Part shown: positions 17,981-26,867 of the stretch, piece after piece
Layout of the letters: each line of letters starts with the position of its first letter
Position numbering within the stretch: position 1 is the first letter of the stretch
Assembly (NCBI GenBank): GCA_963834305.1
Contig: CAWIAX010000003.1
Coordinates: forward strand, 1,612,001 to 1,676,000
Length of the DNA stretch: 64,000 bases
Origin: JACCXG01 sp963834305
GTDB lineage: Bacteria; Acidobacteriota; Vicinamibacteria; Vicinamibacterales; 2-12-FULL-66-21
Direction of reading: 5' to 3'
Notes under the pieces: generated by a model
Told to the model about the DNA's origin: nothing
Seen by the model: only the letters and a program-made list of their open reading frames with translations
The model's database searches: none
Position numbers and translations under genes: made by a program

Positions 17981-19156
17981 ATGACGACGAGTGTGCCACC
18001 CGCGGCGAAGCCGCCAGGGAAGCCGGCTGCCGCGCCGCCCGCCATCCCGACCGTTGACCTGATTCAGGCCATGCTCGACTCGGGCCGCGGCATCAGCGAC
18101 CTCGTCTTCTCCCCGGGCCGGCCTCCGCAGGTGGAAAAGCAGGGACACCTGACCGCCGTGGCCATTCCGCAGCTGCCGCTGCTCAAGCCGCAGGACACCT
18201 CGCGCATTGCCGGGGACCTGATTCGCGGCAACGAGACGTCGCTGCGCGCGCTCAAGGAGCAGGGGGCCTGCGACCTGTCGTATTCGCTGCCCGAGCGGGC
18301 CAGGTTCCGTGTGAACATCTTCCGCCAGCGGGGGACCTACGCCATCGTCATGCGGGTCATCGCCGGCAAGATTCCCACGCTCGCCGAGCTGAAGCTGCCG
18401 CCGGTGCTGGCCGATGCCGCCACCCTCAAGCACGGCATCGTCCTGGTGACCGGGCCGACCGGGTCCGGCAAGTCGTCGACGCTGGCGGCGATCATCGACC
18501 TCATCAACGAGACGCGCGCGGACCACATCCTCACCATCGAGGACCCGATCGAGTTCCTGCACCAGCACAAGAAGGGGACCGTGCACCAGCGCGAGCTGCA
18601 CAGCGACACGCCGACGTTCGCGGCGGCGCTGCGGGCGGCGCTGCGCCAGGCGCCGAAAGTGATCCTGGTGGGAGAGATGCGCGACCGCGAGACGATCGAG
18701 ATCGCGTTGACCGCCGCCGAGACCGGCCACCTCGTGTTCTCGACCCTGCACACCATCGATGCCTCGAAGACGGTCGATCGCGTGGTCGGCACGTTCGAGG
18801 CGGGGGATCAGCAGGCGGTGCGCAACCGGCTGGCGAGCTCGTTCCGCTACATCATCTCGCAGCGGCTGGTGCCGCTCAAGGCGGGTGGACGGACCGCGGT
18901 GCTCGAGATCCTCAAGTCCACGCTGCGGACCCGCGAATACCTCGAGCGCGGGGAAACCGAAGGCAAATCGCTGGTCGACGCGATGAAGGACGGCGAGCTC
19001 GACGGCATGCAGCACTTCGACGGCGAGCTCGAGAAGCTGCTGCGCGCCGGGCTGATCACCAGGCCGACCGCGATGCTCTACGCGACCAACCAGGGCAACC
19101 TGCAGGTGCAGGTCGCCGACGTGCCGCCCGACGACGAGCCGCCCGCCGGGGCGTAG
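17981..19156 (+). CDS. PilT/PilU-like type IV pilus retraction ATPase
   Basis: 391 residues. After a Pro/Ala-rich N-terminus, a PilT-type N-domain (about 24-130) precedes the secretion ATPase core: Walker A GPTGSGKSST (158-167), Asp box LTIEDPIEFLH, Walker B KVILVGEMRD (226-235) and His box ETGHLVFSTLHTIDA. The QRLVP motif near FRYIISQRLVPLKAGG and the RTREYLERGE region are typical of PilT/PilU. The expected role is hexameric pilus retraction at the inner membrane. No other pilus genes are in this window. The start at 17981 (MTTSVPPAAK) is chosen because upstream codons are not conserved. The acidic, proline-rich tail is unusual. Confidence 0.9.
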   Translation: MTTSVPPAAKPPGKPAAAPPAIPTVDLIQAMLDSGRGISDLVFSPGRPPQVEKQGHLTAVAIPQLPLLKPQDTSRIAGDLIRGNETSLRALKEQGACDLSYSLPERARFRVNIFRQRGTYAIVMRVIAGKIPTLAELKLPPVLADAATLKHGIVLVTGPTGSGKSSTLAAIIDLINETRADHILTIEDPIEFLHQHKKGTVHQRELHSDTPTFAAALRAALRQAPKVILVGEMRDRETIEIALTAAETGHLVFSTLHTIDASKTVDRVVGTFEAGDQQAVRNRLASSFRYIISQRLVPLKAGGRTAVLEILKSTLRTREYLERGETEGKSLVDAMKDGELDGMQHFDGELEKLLRAGLITRPTAMLYATNQGNLQVQVADVPPDDEPPAGA

Positions 19157-19171
19157 GGCCGCGCGCGACTC

Positions 19172-20206
19172 ATGCCGCACGCAATCGAGCTCGGGCTCGA
19201 CACCTTCGGGGACGTGACGTTCGACGGCGCGGGCCGGCCGCTGCCGCAGGCGCAGGTGCTGCGCAACCTGGTGGAGGAGGGGGCGCTCGCCGACCAGGTG
19301 GGCCTCGATTTCATCGGCCTCGGCGAGCACCACCGCCAGGACTTCGCGGTGTCGGCCCCCGAGGTCGTGCTCGCGGCGATTGCCGCGAGGACCTGCCGCA
19401 TCCGCCTCGGCTCGGCGGTCACGGTGCTCAGCTCGGACGATCCGATCCGCGTCTTTCAGCGCTTCTCCACCCTCAACGCGATCTCCAGCGGGCGCGCCGA
19501 AGTGATCGTCGGACGCGGATCGTTCACCGAGTCGTTCCCGCTGTTCGGCTACGACCTCTCCCGCTACGAGGAGCTGTTCGAGGAGAAGCTGGCGCTCTTC
19601 GTCGAGCTGATCACGCAGCCGCGCGTGAGCTGGAGCGGACGCACCCGGCCGCCGCTGGTGAACCAGGCGGTCTATCCGCCCGGCGAACACGGACCGCTGC
19701 GGACGTGGGTGGCCGTTGGCGGCACGCCGGGATCGGTGGTGCGCGCGGCGCACTACGGATTGCCGCTGATGCTGGCCATCATCGGCGGCAGCCCGGAACG
19801 GTTTGCGCCGCTGGCCGACCTCTATCGCCGCGCCCTGGAGAAGGGCGGCAGGAGCGAGCTGCCGATCGGCGTCCACTCACCGGGGCACGTGGCCGCCACC
19901 GACGAACAGGCCCTGGAAGAGCTGTGGCCGCACTACGCGGCCCTGATGAACCGGATTGGCGCCGAACGCGGGTGGCCGCCGGTCGAGCGCCGCCAGTACG
20001 AACAGGCGGCGGGACCCGACGGCGCCCTGTTCGCCGGCTCCCCGGACACCGTTGCCGTGAAGATTGCCCGGGTCGTGCGGACGCTCGGCCTGTCGCGCTT
20101 CGACCTGAAATACAGCAACGGCACCATGCCGCACGACTTGCTGATGACGAGCATCGAGCTCTACGGCACGCGCGTGGCGCCGCGGGTGCGCGAGCTCCTG
20201 GGCTGA
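19172..20206 (+). CDS. LLM-class flavin-dependent oxidoreductase
   Basis: A 344-residue luciferase-like monooxygenase (TIM barrel). Family features are the opening LGLDTFGDVTFDG, GLDFIGLGEHHRQDF, RIRLGSAVTVLSSDDPIRVF with FSTLNAISSGRAEVIVGRGS, and a late GSPDTVAVKIARVVRTLG. Members use reduced FMN or F420 to oxidise varied small molecules; the substrate is not predictable here. It follows the PilT-like gene by 15 bases on the same strand, probably by chance of layout rather than a shared role. It converges on the VOC gene at 20256. Confidence 0.9.
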   Translation: MPHAIELGLDTFGDVTFDGAGRPLPQAQVLRNLVEEGALADQVGLDFIGLGEHHRQDFAVSAPEVVLAAIAARTCRIRLGSAVTVLSSDDPIRVFQRFSTLNAISSGRAEVIVGRGSFTESFPLFGYDLSRYEELFEEKLALFVELITQPRVSWSGRTRPPLVNQAVYPPGEHGPLRTWVAVGGTPGSVVRAAHYGLPLMLAIIGGSPERFAPLADLYRRALEKGGRSELPIGVHSPGHVAATDEQALEELWPHYAALMNRIGAERGWPPVERRQYEQAAGPDGALFAGSPDTVAVKIARVVRTLGLSRFDLKYSNGTMPHDLLMTSIELYGTRVAPRVRELLG

Positions 20207-20255
20207 GTCGGCACGGATCCCGCCGCCACGGCCACCGGCTGGTGGCGCCGGCCGG

Positions 20256-21140
20256 TCAGGGCCCGACACGGACGCGCATCCGCGTGCCCCACGGATCGCC
20301 AACGCTGAAGCCGCGGTCCTCTTCCTCGATCGTCGATCCCTGCGCGCGGATGCTGCCGCCGGCCGCGGCCACGTCCTCGACCCCGGGCAGCAGGAGCTCC
20401 CATGCGAGAAGCCGCGCCTGATCGTCGCGGGCGGCCGGCCCAGGCGACCATGTGTTGGTACCGAGGTGGTGATGGTAGCCGCCGGCCGACAGGAAGAGCG
20501 CGCCGGGATAGCTCCACACGGTCTTATCGAAGCCGACCGCCGCGTGGTAGAAGGCCTCCGCGTCTGCCAGATCGCCGACGTGCAGGTGCACGTGCCCCAT
20601 CTTCGTGCCGGGCGGTGCCCCGTCCCAAGCCTGGCCGCCAGCGGCGGCAGCCAGATCGGCGACGTCCAGCGGGTTGGTGGCCATGGCGAGCTCGCGGCCC
20701 TGCTGGCGCCAGGTCTGGCGGGGGCGGTCGGCGTAGACTTCGATCCCCAGGCCGTCCGGATCGGTGAGGTAGAGCGCTTCGCTGACCAGGTGATCGGCCA
20801 TCCCCAGCGGCACCTGCCGGGTGCGCAGGTGCGTCACGAGGCGGCCCAGCGCAGGACGATCGGGCAGCAGGATCGCGAAATGGAACAGGCCGAAGGCGCC
20901 GCGCCGGGGCGCCGGATGAATGCCCGGCCGCGCCCGCAGGCAGACGAGCGGGTCCTCGTCGCCCCGGGCTGTGAGGACGGCACTGTCGGATGTACCGCCG
21001 CCCAGGCGCAAGCCGAGTACTTGCGTGTAATACGCCACCGAGCGCGGCAGCTCGGCCACCTGCAGGTGCACGGCGCCGAGGCGGGTCTCGTCCGGCAGCC
21101 GGAAGCCGGGCGGTGGAATGCCGTAGGGTCTGTCCTTCAC
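20256..21140 (-). CDS. VOC family protein resembling catechol 2,3-dioxygenase
   Basis: 294 residues with two VOC modules. The first has LGAVHLQVAELPRSVAYYTQ, ALYLTDPDGLGIEVYADRP and a His in FGLFHFAILLPDRPAL. The second has KMGHVHLHVGDLADAEAFYH and SAGGYHHHLGTNTW. The His/His/Glu pattern fits an extradiol-dioxygenase-like metal site of the CatE type. The start is a GTG at 21140, supported by its 4-base GTGA overlap with the PrsW-like gene. It is last in an apparent three-gene operon with an intramembrane protease and a secreted zinc-protease-like protein, an odd partnership. Substrate unknown. Confidence 0.85.
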   Translation of the reverse strand: MKDRPYGIPPPGFRLPDETRLGAVHLQVAELPRSVAYYTQVLGLRLGGGTSDSAVLTARGDEDPLVCLRARPGIHPAPRRGAFGLFHFAILLPDRPALGRLVTHLRTRQVPLGMADHLVSEALYLTDPDGLGIEVYADRPRQTWRQQGRELAMATNPLDVADLAAAAGGQAWDGAPPGTKMGHVHLHVGDLADAEAFYHAAVGFDKTVWSYPGALFLSAGGYHHHLGTNTWSPGPAARDDQARLLAWELLLPGVEDVAAAGGSIRAQGSTIEEEDRGFSVGDPWGTRMRVRVGP

Positions 21141-22162
21141 GCGCGTGTGTTCCCGGGCCCGGGCCCGCCGGACGCCAGCAGCGACCGGTGCCAGTCGTCG
21201 CGCCCCGACGTGACCTGCAGCGGCCCCAGCGCCAGCATACCCGTCCGCCCGATCGACGCATGAAGGTAGCGGCGCTCGCGCAGGCTGATCTCGAGGTCGC
21301 CGGTGGCCGGCAGGTCGAGGCCTGCCTCCCGCGCCATCAGCATGGCCCTGGCCTGCACCGACAGCTCGAGCTCCAGCCGCAGCAGGCAGAACATGTCGGC
21401 CACGATCAGGCCGTGGAAGCGCGCCCGCAGCTCCTGCAGGTATTGCCCGAACCGCGTGACGCCGAAGTGCTCCGACTGCACCAGGTCGAGCAGCGCCAGG
21501 TCGAGGTCCATCCCCGCCCCCACCCACTCGCGCGTCGCCTGCTCGCTGCGCTGAAAGACGACGATGATGACGACCGGCAGCGCCACCAGCAGCAGCGCGG
21601 TCATCGCCAGCGGCGGCAGCGGCAGGTGATTGAAGATCGAGTGAATCGCCGCCGCCAGCCCCAGCCCGGGCAGGAACGCGGCCACGCTCCGCCCGGCGCG
21701 CCGGTCCAGCAGCGTCTTCGAGACCATCGCGAAGACCGCGGTCGTCGTGCCATGGAGGACGCCGGTGCCGAGGCCCCGCACCAGCCACAGGTCGAGGCCG
21801 GCGCCGGGGAGGTGCCGCAGGTAGTCGATGTTCTCCGCCAGCGCGAAGCCGGTGCCGACGGCAAAGCCCTGCACGGCGGCATCGACGAGGAACCCCACCC
21901 GGTGCCGGCGCAGCAGCAGGACGATGAAGGCCGCCTTGCACAGCTCTTCGATCAGCGGTGCGCCATAGCGGGAGAAGAGGACGGGATCGAACGCCGGCCG
22001 GGCCGCGATCGGGTCGTAGAGCAGCAGGCACAGCAACGCTGCCGCGATGCCGCCGCCCATCGCCACCAGGACCGAGGACAGGCGCACCAGCTTGAAGCTG
22101 TCCATCATCCGCAGGAGGGCCAGCAGCAGCAGCGCCGGCGCCAGGGCGACCACGACGTTCAC
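21137..22162 (-). CDS. PrsW-like intramembrane metalloprotease
   Basis: 341 residues with several membrane segments in the first 205. It carries the glutamic-type/ABI-related signature: EE at 72-73 (LIEELCKAAF), ALAENIDYL with Glu110 and Asn111, His137 (VLHGTTT), and AAIHSIFNHL with His174 and His179. PrsW in Bacillus cleaves an anti-sigma factor, and other members act on diverse targets. The last 135 residues are cytosolic and helical and are not recognised. GTG start at 22162, overlapping the preceding stop by GTGA. The substrate may be the co-encoded exported protein or another membrane protein; this is not shown. Confidence 0.85.
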   Translation of the reverse strand: MNVVVALAPALLLLALLRMMDSFKLVRLSSVLVAMGGGIAAALLCLLLYDPIAARPAFDPVLFSRYGAPLIEELCKAAFIVLLLRRHRVGFLVDAAVQGFAVGTGFALAENIDYLRHLPGAGLDLWLVRGLGTGVLHGTTTAVFAMVSKTLLDRRAGRSVAAFLPGLGLAAAIHSIFNHLPLPPLAMTALLLVALPVVIIVVFQRSEQATREWVGAGMDLDLALLDLVQSEHFGVTRFGQYLQELRARFHGLIVADMFCLLRLELELSVQARAMLMAREAGLDLPATGDLEISLRERRYLHASIGRTGMLALGPLQVTSGRDDWHRSLLASGGPGPGNTRA

Positions 22163-25143
22163 CGCAGTACCTTGAGCGACAGCATCGCCTGGCGCGCCGG
22201 GCGTCGCCCCTCGTCCACGGCCACGGCCGCGCCGGCGGACAGCGTCATGTCGAGATTGGACAGGACGGTGAACCGCAGGTCCACCTGGCCGCCCACGCTG
22301 AGCGCGGCGTGTCGCAACGCGGCAGTGTCCACGCCGGTGGCGAGGCCGGTGGCGAACAGGGCGGGGCGGAGCCAGGTGGCGTAGGCGCCCGGCGTACCGA
22401 GGCGCGAGAACCGCCACGGCGGCAGGTTCCATTCGATCATGCCCTTGGCGAAGGCGCGCCCCGGGATCGCGTTGATCGCCACGCCGGGGAAGCTCTCGAC
22501 GTGGCGGTAGCGCTTCTCGTCGCCACGATCCACGTAGTTGTTGCCGAAACCGCCAAAGAAGAAGCTCGAGAACGGCTGCAGGCCGCGCCGCGGCGAGTAG
22601 CCCGCGGCCGTCCGCAGCCACAGCGACGAGTGTCCGGGCCGCAGGCCGACGCCGCGGTCGAACGTGCCGTGCACCTTCGGCACCGGGGCACCGTCCACGA
22701 GATCGGTACGCAGTTCGAGGGACCATGTGCGCCCGGTCTCGTCGTCCACGTAGCCGAGCGAGTTGCGCACGTTGCTGTAGGCGAGCGACGCCTGCAGGGT
22801 CACGAGCGTGCCGACCTCCACCGGGACGTTCTGATAGTCCGGCAGCCGGTCGAGGTTGCCGGCCACGCGTCCGCTGAGATCCAGCGCCAGCTTGCGCGGC
22901 TCGTCGTAGATCAGGGTATTGCGATGCCCGACGAGCGCCCGGTAGCCCTTGCGCCCCACCTTCGTCGGGCCGAACAGATCGGAGAAGTCCGCGTGATTCA
23001 GCGACGCGGCGGCGCGCCAGTCGTAGCGTTCGTATTCAGCCGACAGGTGCATTCGTTCGCGCACCGGCAGCGACGTGACGGGCGACCACCCGGCGCTCAG
23101 CCGCAGGCGGTTCAACATCAACGGATCGGACAGGTTGACGGCCATCCCGATGGAGGCGGTGTCCTTGTAGCCCTGCACGATCGGGTAGATCGACTCGCGC
23201 CGCAGGCCTCCCCCCAGGCCATAGACGCCCGTCGTCTTGTCCAGCTCGTCATACGGCACCCTGGCCGGCGAGTCGAGCATCCACTCCTTCAGCACCGGAC
23301 GCTCGTCGATCAACCGCTCGCCGAGGAAGGTGATCGCGCTGACGTCCTCGAGCGGTAGCGGATCGATCCAGGCCGGCACGAAGCCGCGTCCGGAGTAGCG
23401 GAACACCAGCAGCCGGCCGTCGGCCAGCGGCACCGGACGGAAGAACCCCGTCTCGGTATTGCTGACCGCTGCCACCTTCCTGGCCTCGAGGTCGTAGCGG
23501 AAGATGTTCGACACGCCCGTGTAGTACGAGCTGCCATAGAGAAACCGGCCGTCGGGCGAGAACGTGAAGCCGTTCGGCACCGCGCTGCCGAAGTCGAAGC
23601 GGGCGACTGGCGTCGTCCCACCGGCGCGCAGGGCGTCGATCTCGAGGACGCGGACATCCTGCTTCCCGCTGATCTCGCCGAACGAGGCGGACACGCGGGT
23701 GCCGTCGGGCGACACGTCGAGGTCGTACATCACCGTGCCGTAGGGCCACGTGATGATCCGCTCCCAGTCGGTGTACGGCGCCGGGATGCGCACCAGGGTG
23801 GCCAGACCGTTCAGATGCCGGATGCCCCACAGCGATTGATCGGCGGCGTTGTAGGCCAGGTCGCCCACCCGCAGGTCCTTCTGCAGCACTGTCGTGCGGC
23901 GCGTGGCGGGGTCGAGGCGGACGAGATCGCGGTGCGCGCCGTTGTCGGTCGTGTAGTAGAGATTGCGGTCCGACGGGTTCCACACCAGCGAGGTTACGGT
24001 GTAGATGAGCGGTCCCTTGATGTCCACCAGCCGCTCGACAACGCCGGTGCCGGCGTCGATCCGGGCGATGTTCGACAGGGCGCCGGGGTAGTTGACGCCG
24101 GCGTAGATCGCGCCGGTGCCGGCGTCGTAGAACGCACGGGAGACCGAACCGAGCGGTCGCGATGTCACGTCGCGCGACGGCGTGATCGGATGCTGCCGCA
24201 CGGCGGCCAGGTTGGCGCGCTGGAACGCGCGCTCGTCCGCGACCCACTGCCGCCAGGCGTGTTCCAGCGGCACGCCGAACACGCTGGCGAACTGCGCGGC
24301 ATAGTAGCCGCGGCTGCCCGGGGGGCGCGACACCCAGTCGATCAGCTTTTCCGGCGTGTGGCGGCGGGCGAGCCAGGTCATGAACCGCGTGCCGTAGAGG
24401 TAGGAGTTCGCCTGGACCTGGAAATCGATCTTCGTCCCCTCGGACACCAGCCCCAGGGGATCGTAGAACTCCACGTCATCGCGCACCATGGCGCGGAAGA
24501 CCATCTCGTCGTAGCCCCCCTGGGCGCGGCCGAGGCCGCCGGCCATCCAGGTGTCCACGAAGACGGCGATGCCCTCGTGGAACCAGCGCGGCGCGGCGGC
24601 ACGCGGCGCGGTCAGGTAGGCATACAGGATCGACTCCGGATGATCGGCCACCGGCGTCACCTTGCCGCCGAACAGCCGGCGGAACGCCCGATCCCGCCCT
24701 GACGCCGCATCCATCGTCAACACGTGGACGAGCTCGTGGTTCAGCAGGGTAGTCATCCGCTCGTTGGCCGCGATCGTCTCGAAGGCGAAGTTGAGCGGCG
24801 AAACCTGGAGGGCCACCAGGTTCCGCGGCACCGCGCCGGCGGCGGCATTGCCGGCGTCGGAGAAATCGGCCAGCAGCACGGTGATGCGGTCCGAGGGGGT
24901 GAACCCGAAGAGTTTCTGTTCGAAGGCGAGCGCGTTCAGGAACGCCCGCGCCGCGTGGGGCACGAGGTACGACTGCGAGCCATCGAAGTAGACGAGGCGG
25001 ACCTGGGGCGTTTCCACCGTCGCGAGCTGCGCCGAGGCCGGGCTCGCCAGGGCGGCCCACACCAGAATCCACGACAGGGATGCCATCCCCAGCCGGCGTG
25101 GCTGCCTGGGAATCGCGGGCAGCGCCCGCAGGACGTGTGGCAT
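22159..25143 (-). CDS. secreted gluzincin-like peptidase with beta-propeller and C-terminal beta-rich domain
   Basis: 994 residues. A signal peptide (RRLGMASLSWILVWAALA, cleavage near ASPASAQ) is followed by a peptidase-MA-like domain with zinc motif HELVH (136-140) and a second ligand in WFHEGIAVF (Glu190). A WD40/TolB-like propeller (about 330-620) has repeats such as NPSDRNLYYTTDNG and SPDGRFLYGSS. The last third is beta-rich and reads like an outer-membrane barrel, with many YxxxD strands, SSFFFGGFGNNYVDRG and a late AAGAAVAVDEGRR. It probably acts at the outer membrane or periplasm. The start at 25143 gives a basic n-region; the ATG at 25086 is the alternative. Coupled by GTGA to the PrsW-like gene. 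Confidence 0.75.
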   Translation of the reverse strand: MPHVLRALPAIPRQPRRLGMASLSWILVWAALASPASAQLATVETPQVRLVYFDGSQSYLVPHAARAFLNALAFEQKLFGFTPSDRITVLLADFSDAGNAAAGAVPRNLVALQVSPLNFAFETIAANERMTTLLNHELVHVLTMDAASGRDRAFRRLFGGKVTPVADHPESILYAYLTAPRAAAPRWFHEGIAVFVDTWMAGGLGRAQGGYDEMVFRAMVRDDVEFYDPLGLVSEGTKIDFQVQANSYLYGTRFMTWLARRHTPEKLIDWVSRPPGSRGYYAAQFASVFGVPLEHAWRQWVADERAFQRANLAAVRQHPITPSRDVTSRPLGSVSRAFYDAGTGAIYAGVNYPGALSNIARIDAGTGVVERLVDIKGPLIYTVTSLVWNPSDRNLYYTTDNGAHRDLVRLDPATRRTTVLQKDLRVGDLAYNAADQSLWGIRHLNGLATLVRIPAPYTDWERIITWPYGTVMYDLDVSPDGTRVSASFGEISGKQDVRVLEIDALRAGGTTPVARFDFGSAVPNGFTFSPDGRFLYGSSYYTGVSNIFRYDLEARKVAAVSNTETGFFRPVPLADGRLLVFRYSGRGFVPAWIDPLPLEDVSAITFLGERLIDERPVLKEWMLDSPARVPYDELDKTTGVYGLGGGLRRESIYPIVQGYKDTASIGMAVNLSDPLMLNRLRLSAGWSPVTSLPVRERMHLSAEYERYDWRAAASLNHADFSDLFGPTKVGRKGYRALVGHRNTLIYDEPRKLALDLSGRVAGNLDRLPDYQNVPVEVGTLVTLQASLAYSNVRNSLGYVDDETGRTWSLELRTDLVDGAPVPKVHGTFDRGVGLRPGHSSLWLRTAAGYSPRRGLQPFSSFFFGGFGNNYVDRGDEKRYRHVESFPGVAINAIPGRAFAKGMIEWNLPPWRFSRLGTPGAYATWLRPALFATGLATGVDTAALRHAALSVGGQVDLRFTVLSNLDMTLSAGAAVAVDEGRRPARQAMLSLKVLR

Positions 25144-25259
25144 GGGGGAATGGGACCGGGAGATGCGCGACGATAGCCGATCCGTGCGAAGGCGCGCAAC
25201 AGCCGGCGGCACGGGTGCCGCGGCCGCTGCGCGCTTCCTGCTGCTGGCGGAGGGGATCC

Positions 25260-26213
25260 CTACCGGGGCGCTGCGCCGGCGGCCGCGCCGTAGTCGGCGG
25301 CCCGCGTGCCGAGCGCCTGCATCAATGCCTGGTTGTCGAGCGCCTGCATGAAGGCCTGGTTCTCGAGCGCGGCGGCCAGGGCGGCGTTGTCGAGCGCCCT
25401 GGCAAGGGCGTCGTTCTCCAGCGCGCGGGCCAATGCACCGCTGTCGATGGCTTTGGCCAGCGCGCCGCTTTCCATCGCGCGGGCCAGCGCGCCGTTCTCC
25501 AGGGCCCGGGCCAGCGCGCCGCTCTCGACCGCCCGCGCGAAGGCGTCGTTCGACATGGCGCTGCGGAGCGCAGGGCTGGCGGCCGCCTTCGCGCCCTGCT
25601 GCGCCAGCGCTTCGCGGGCCGCCGCGTCGGCCAGCGCCGACCGGACCTTCGCATCGGCCAGCGCGGCCCTGACGTGGGCATCGGCGAGCGCCGACCGGAC
25701 CCGCGCGTCGGCCAGGGCCGCCCGGACGTGGGCGTCGGCCAGCGCGGACCGGACCCGCGCGTCGGCGAGCGCGGACCTGACCTGCGCATCGGCCAGCGCG
25801 GCGCGGGCCGCCGGATCCGCCATGAGGCGCGCCACGACGTCGCTCTGGAGGAACTCCTGCGAGGCGGTATCGCCGAGCTTCACGTCTGCCGCGGTCATCT
25901 GCTGCGCCTGGTGGCGCTTGGCCGCGCCAATCGTGCCCTCGCTGCCGGGAACCCCCGGAGGCCAGCCGGTTGCGGCAAACACCACGATGACCACGGCGGC
26001 CGCGGCCGCCAATCCAATCAGGACCTTCTTCGCCATATGCTGTTCTCCAGTGAGTCGCCGAATTGCACCCGCGTCCCCGCGCACGCTGGCCATGATCCCG
26101 CCGGCGAGCGCGGGTGGCCGCTCGCCGTCTTCGAGCTCGTCGAGCAGGGCCTCCAGGCGCTCCGCGTCCGGGTCGCCGTCAAGCCAGTCGTCCTCGTCGT
26201 GCTGTCGATTCAT
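25260..26213 (-). CDS. membrane-anchored protein with 9-residue tandem repeats, sigma-factor partner candidate
   Basis: 317 residues. The acidic N-terminus (1-60) contains ALLDELEDGERPPALAGGIM, reminiscent of the cytosolic part of anti-sigma factors but without a zinc-binding HxxxCxxC. One membrane segment follows (63-82). The rest is Ala-rich 9-residue repeats: about eight of form VRSALADAR (127-205) and nine of form LARALENGA (216-301), consensus [VLF]-[RA]-x-A-[LM]-[AED]-[DNS]-x-A. The repeats should be helical and probably form a regular extracytoplasmic rod or solenoid. The gene directly follows the ECF sigma gene, the usual place for its anti-sigma factor. That role is inferred from position only; the repeat family is not one I can name. 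Confidence 0.7.
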   Translation of the reverse strand: MNRQHDEDDWLDGDPDAERLEALLDELEDGERPPALAGGIMASVRGDAGAIRRLTGEQHMAKKVLIGLAAAAAVVIVVFAATGWPPGVPGSEGTIGAAKRHQAQQMTAADVKLGDTASQEFLQSDVVARLMADPAARAALADAQVRSALADARVRSALADAHVRAALADARVRSALADAHVRAALADAKVRSALADAAAREALAQQGAKAAASPALRSAMSNDAFARAVESGALARALENGALARAMESGALAKAIDSGALARALENDALARALDNAALAAALENQAFMQALDNQALMQALGTRAADYGAAAGAAPR

Positions 26214-26218
26214 GTGCC

Positions 26219-26270
26219 GGTCTTCTCGCTCAAGAGCAGGTCAAATGCGGGTCTTCTCGCTCAGGAGCAG
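26219..26270. repeat. short direct duplication at the sigma/repeat-protein junction
   Basis: A 21-base segment at 26219-26239 recurs at 26250-26270 with one mismatch, 31 bases apart. It spans the codons for the C-terminal LLLSEKT of the sigma factor. The downstream copy, read in the same frame, would also give LLLSEKT and then end in the ATGA of the next gene. A tandem duplication appears to have added an earlier stop and separated two genes that once overlapped. Confidence 0.6.
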
Positions 26271-26789
26271 CTCGATCAGGCGCTGACGCGCCGAATAGAG
26301 CCGCGATTTCACCGTCTTCGCCGGAATGCCCAGCGCCTCCGCGATCTCCTCGTAGCCCAGGTCGCCGTAGTGGCGCAGCACCACCACCTCGCGGTAGTCG
26401 CCCGGCAGCGCCAGCAGCGCCTGCTGGACCCGGCGCCGGCGCTCGGCGGCCTCGAGCGCCTCGAGCGGCGTGCCCCCCACGGCCATGTGCGGCTGCACGG
26501 GCTCACTCGGGCGGCGCGCCCGCCTCGCGTTCAGGCAGCCGTTGACCAGAATCCGGTACAGCCAGCTGAAGAACCGGTAGCGCGGGTCGAAACTGTCGAG
26601 CTTTCTGTGCGCGCTGATGAACGCCTCCTGCGTGGCGTCGCGCGCATCCTCGTAATCCCCCAGCATCCGGTGCGCCACGCGGAAGAGGACCTGCTCGTAG
26701 CGGACCACCAGCGCCTCGAAAGCGTTCGTGTCCCCCTCCAGCGAGCGGGCAACCAGAGCAGCGTCGTCAGGGTCCTGTGTGAAATACAC
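26241..26789 (-). CDS. ECF-type RNA polymerase sigma factor
   Basis: 182 residues with both sigma-70 regions. Region 2 runs AFEALVVRYEQVLFRVAHRM, ARDATQEAFISAHRKLDSFD and FFSWLYRILVNGCLN. Region 4 has LLALPGDYREVVVLRHYGDL and GYEEIAEALGIPAKTVKSRL. There is no extra C-terminal domain. The start is a GTG at 26789; no in-frame ATG lies nearby, and the longer upstream frame overlaps the divergent STAS gene and lacks conservation. It is followed by the 9-residue-repeat membrane protein, its likely regulator. An extended -10-like sequence lies upstream (26826-26834). Confidence 0.9.
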   Translation of the reverse strand: MYFTQDPDDAALVARSLEGDTNAFEALVVRYEQVLFRVAHRMLGDYEDARDATQEAFISAHRKLDSFDPRYRFFSWLYRILVNGCLNARRARRPSEPVQPHMAVGGTPLEALEAAERRRRVQQALLALPGDYREVVVLRHYGDLGYEEIAEALGIPAKTVKSRLYSARQRLIELLLSEKTRI

Positions 26790-26825
26790 CGCGGGGGTTG
26801 AAAAGTTGGTCGGGCGGTGGGGGGA

Positions 26826-26834
26826 GTTATAGCA
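26826..26834 (-). promoter_or_regulatory. candidate extended -10 element for the ECF sigma gene
   Basis: On the minus strand this reads TGCTATAAC, close to the extended -10 consensus TGnTATAAT, 37 bases upstream of the GTG start. No good -35 is visible, which extended -10 promoters can tolerate. It lies in the short divergent gap with the STAS gene. Confidence 0.35.
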
Positions 26835-26867
26835 CAGGCGGGACGGATGATAGATTGCCGGGGGCTG

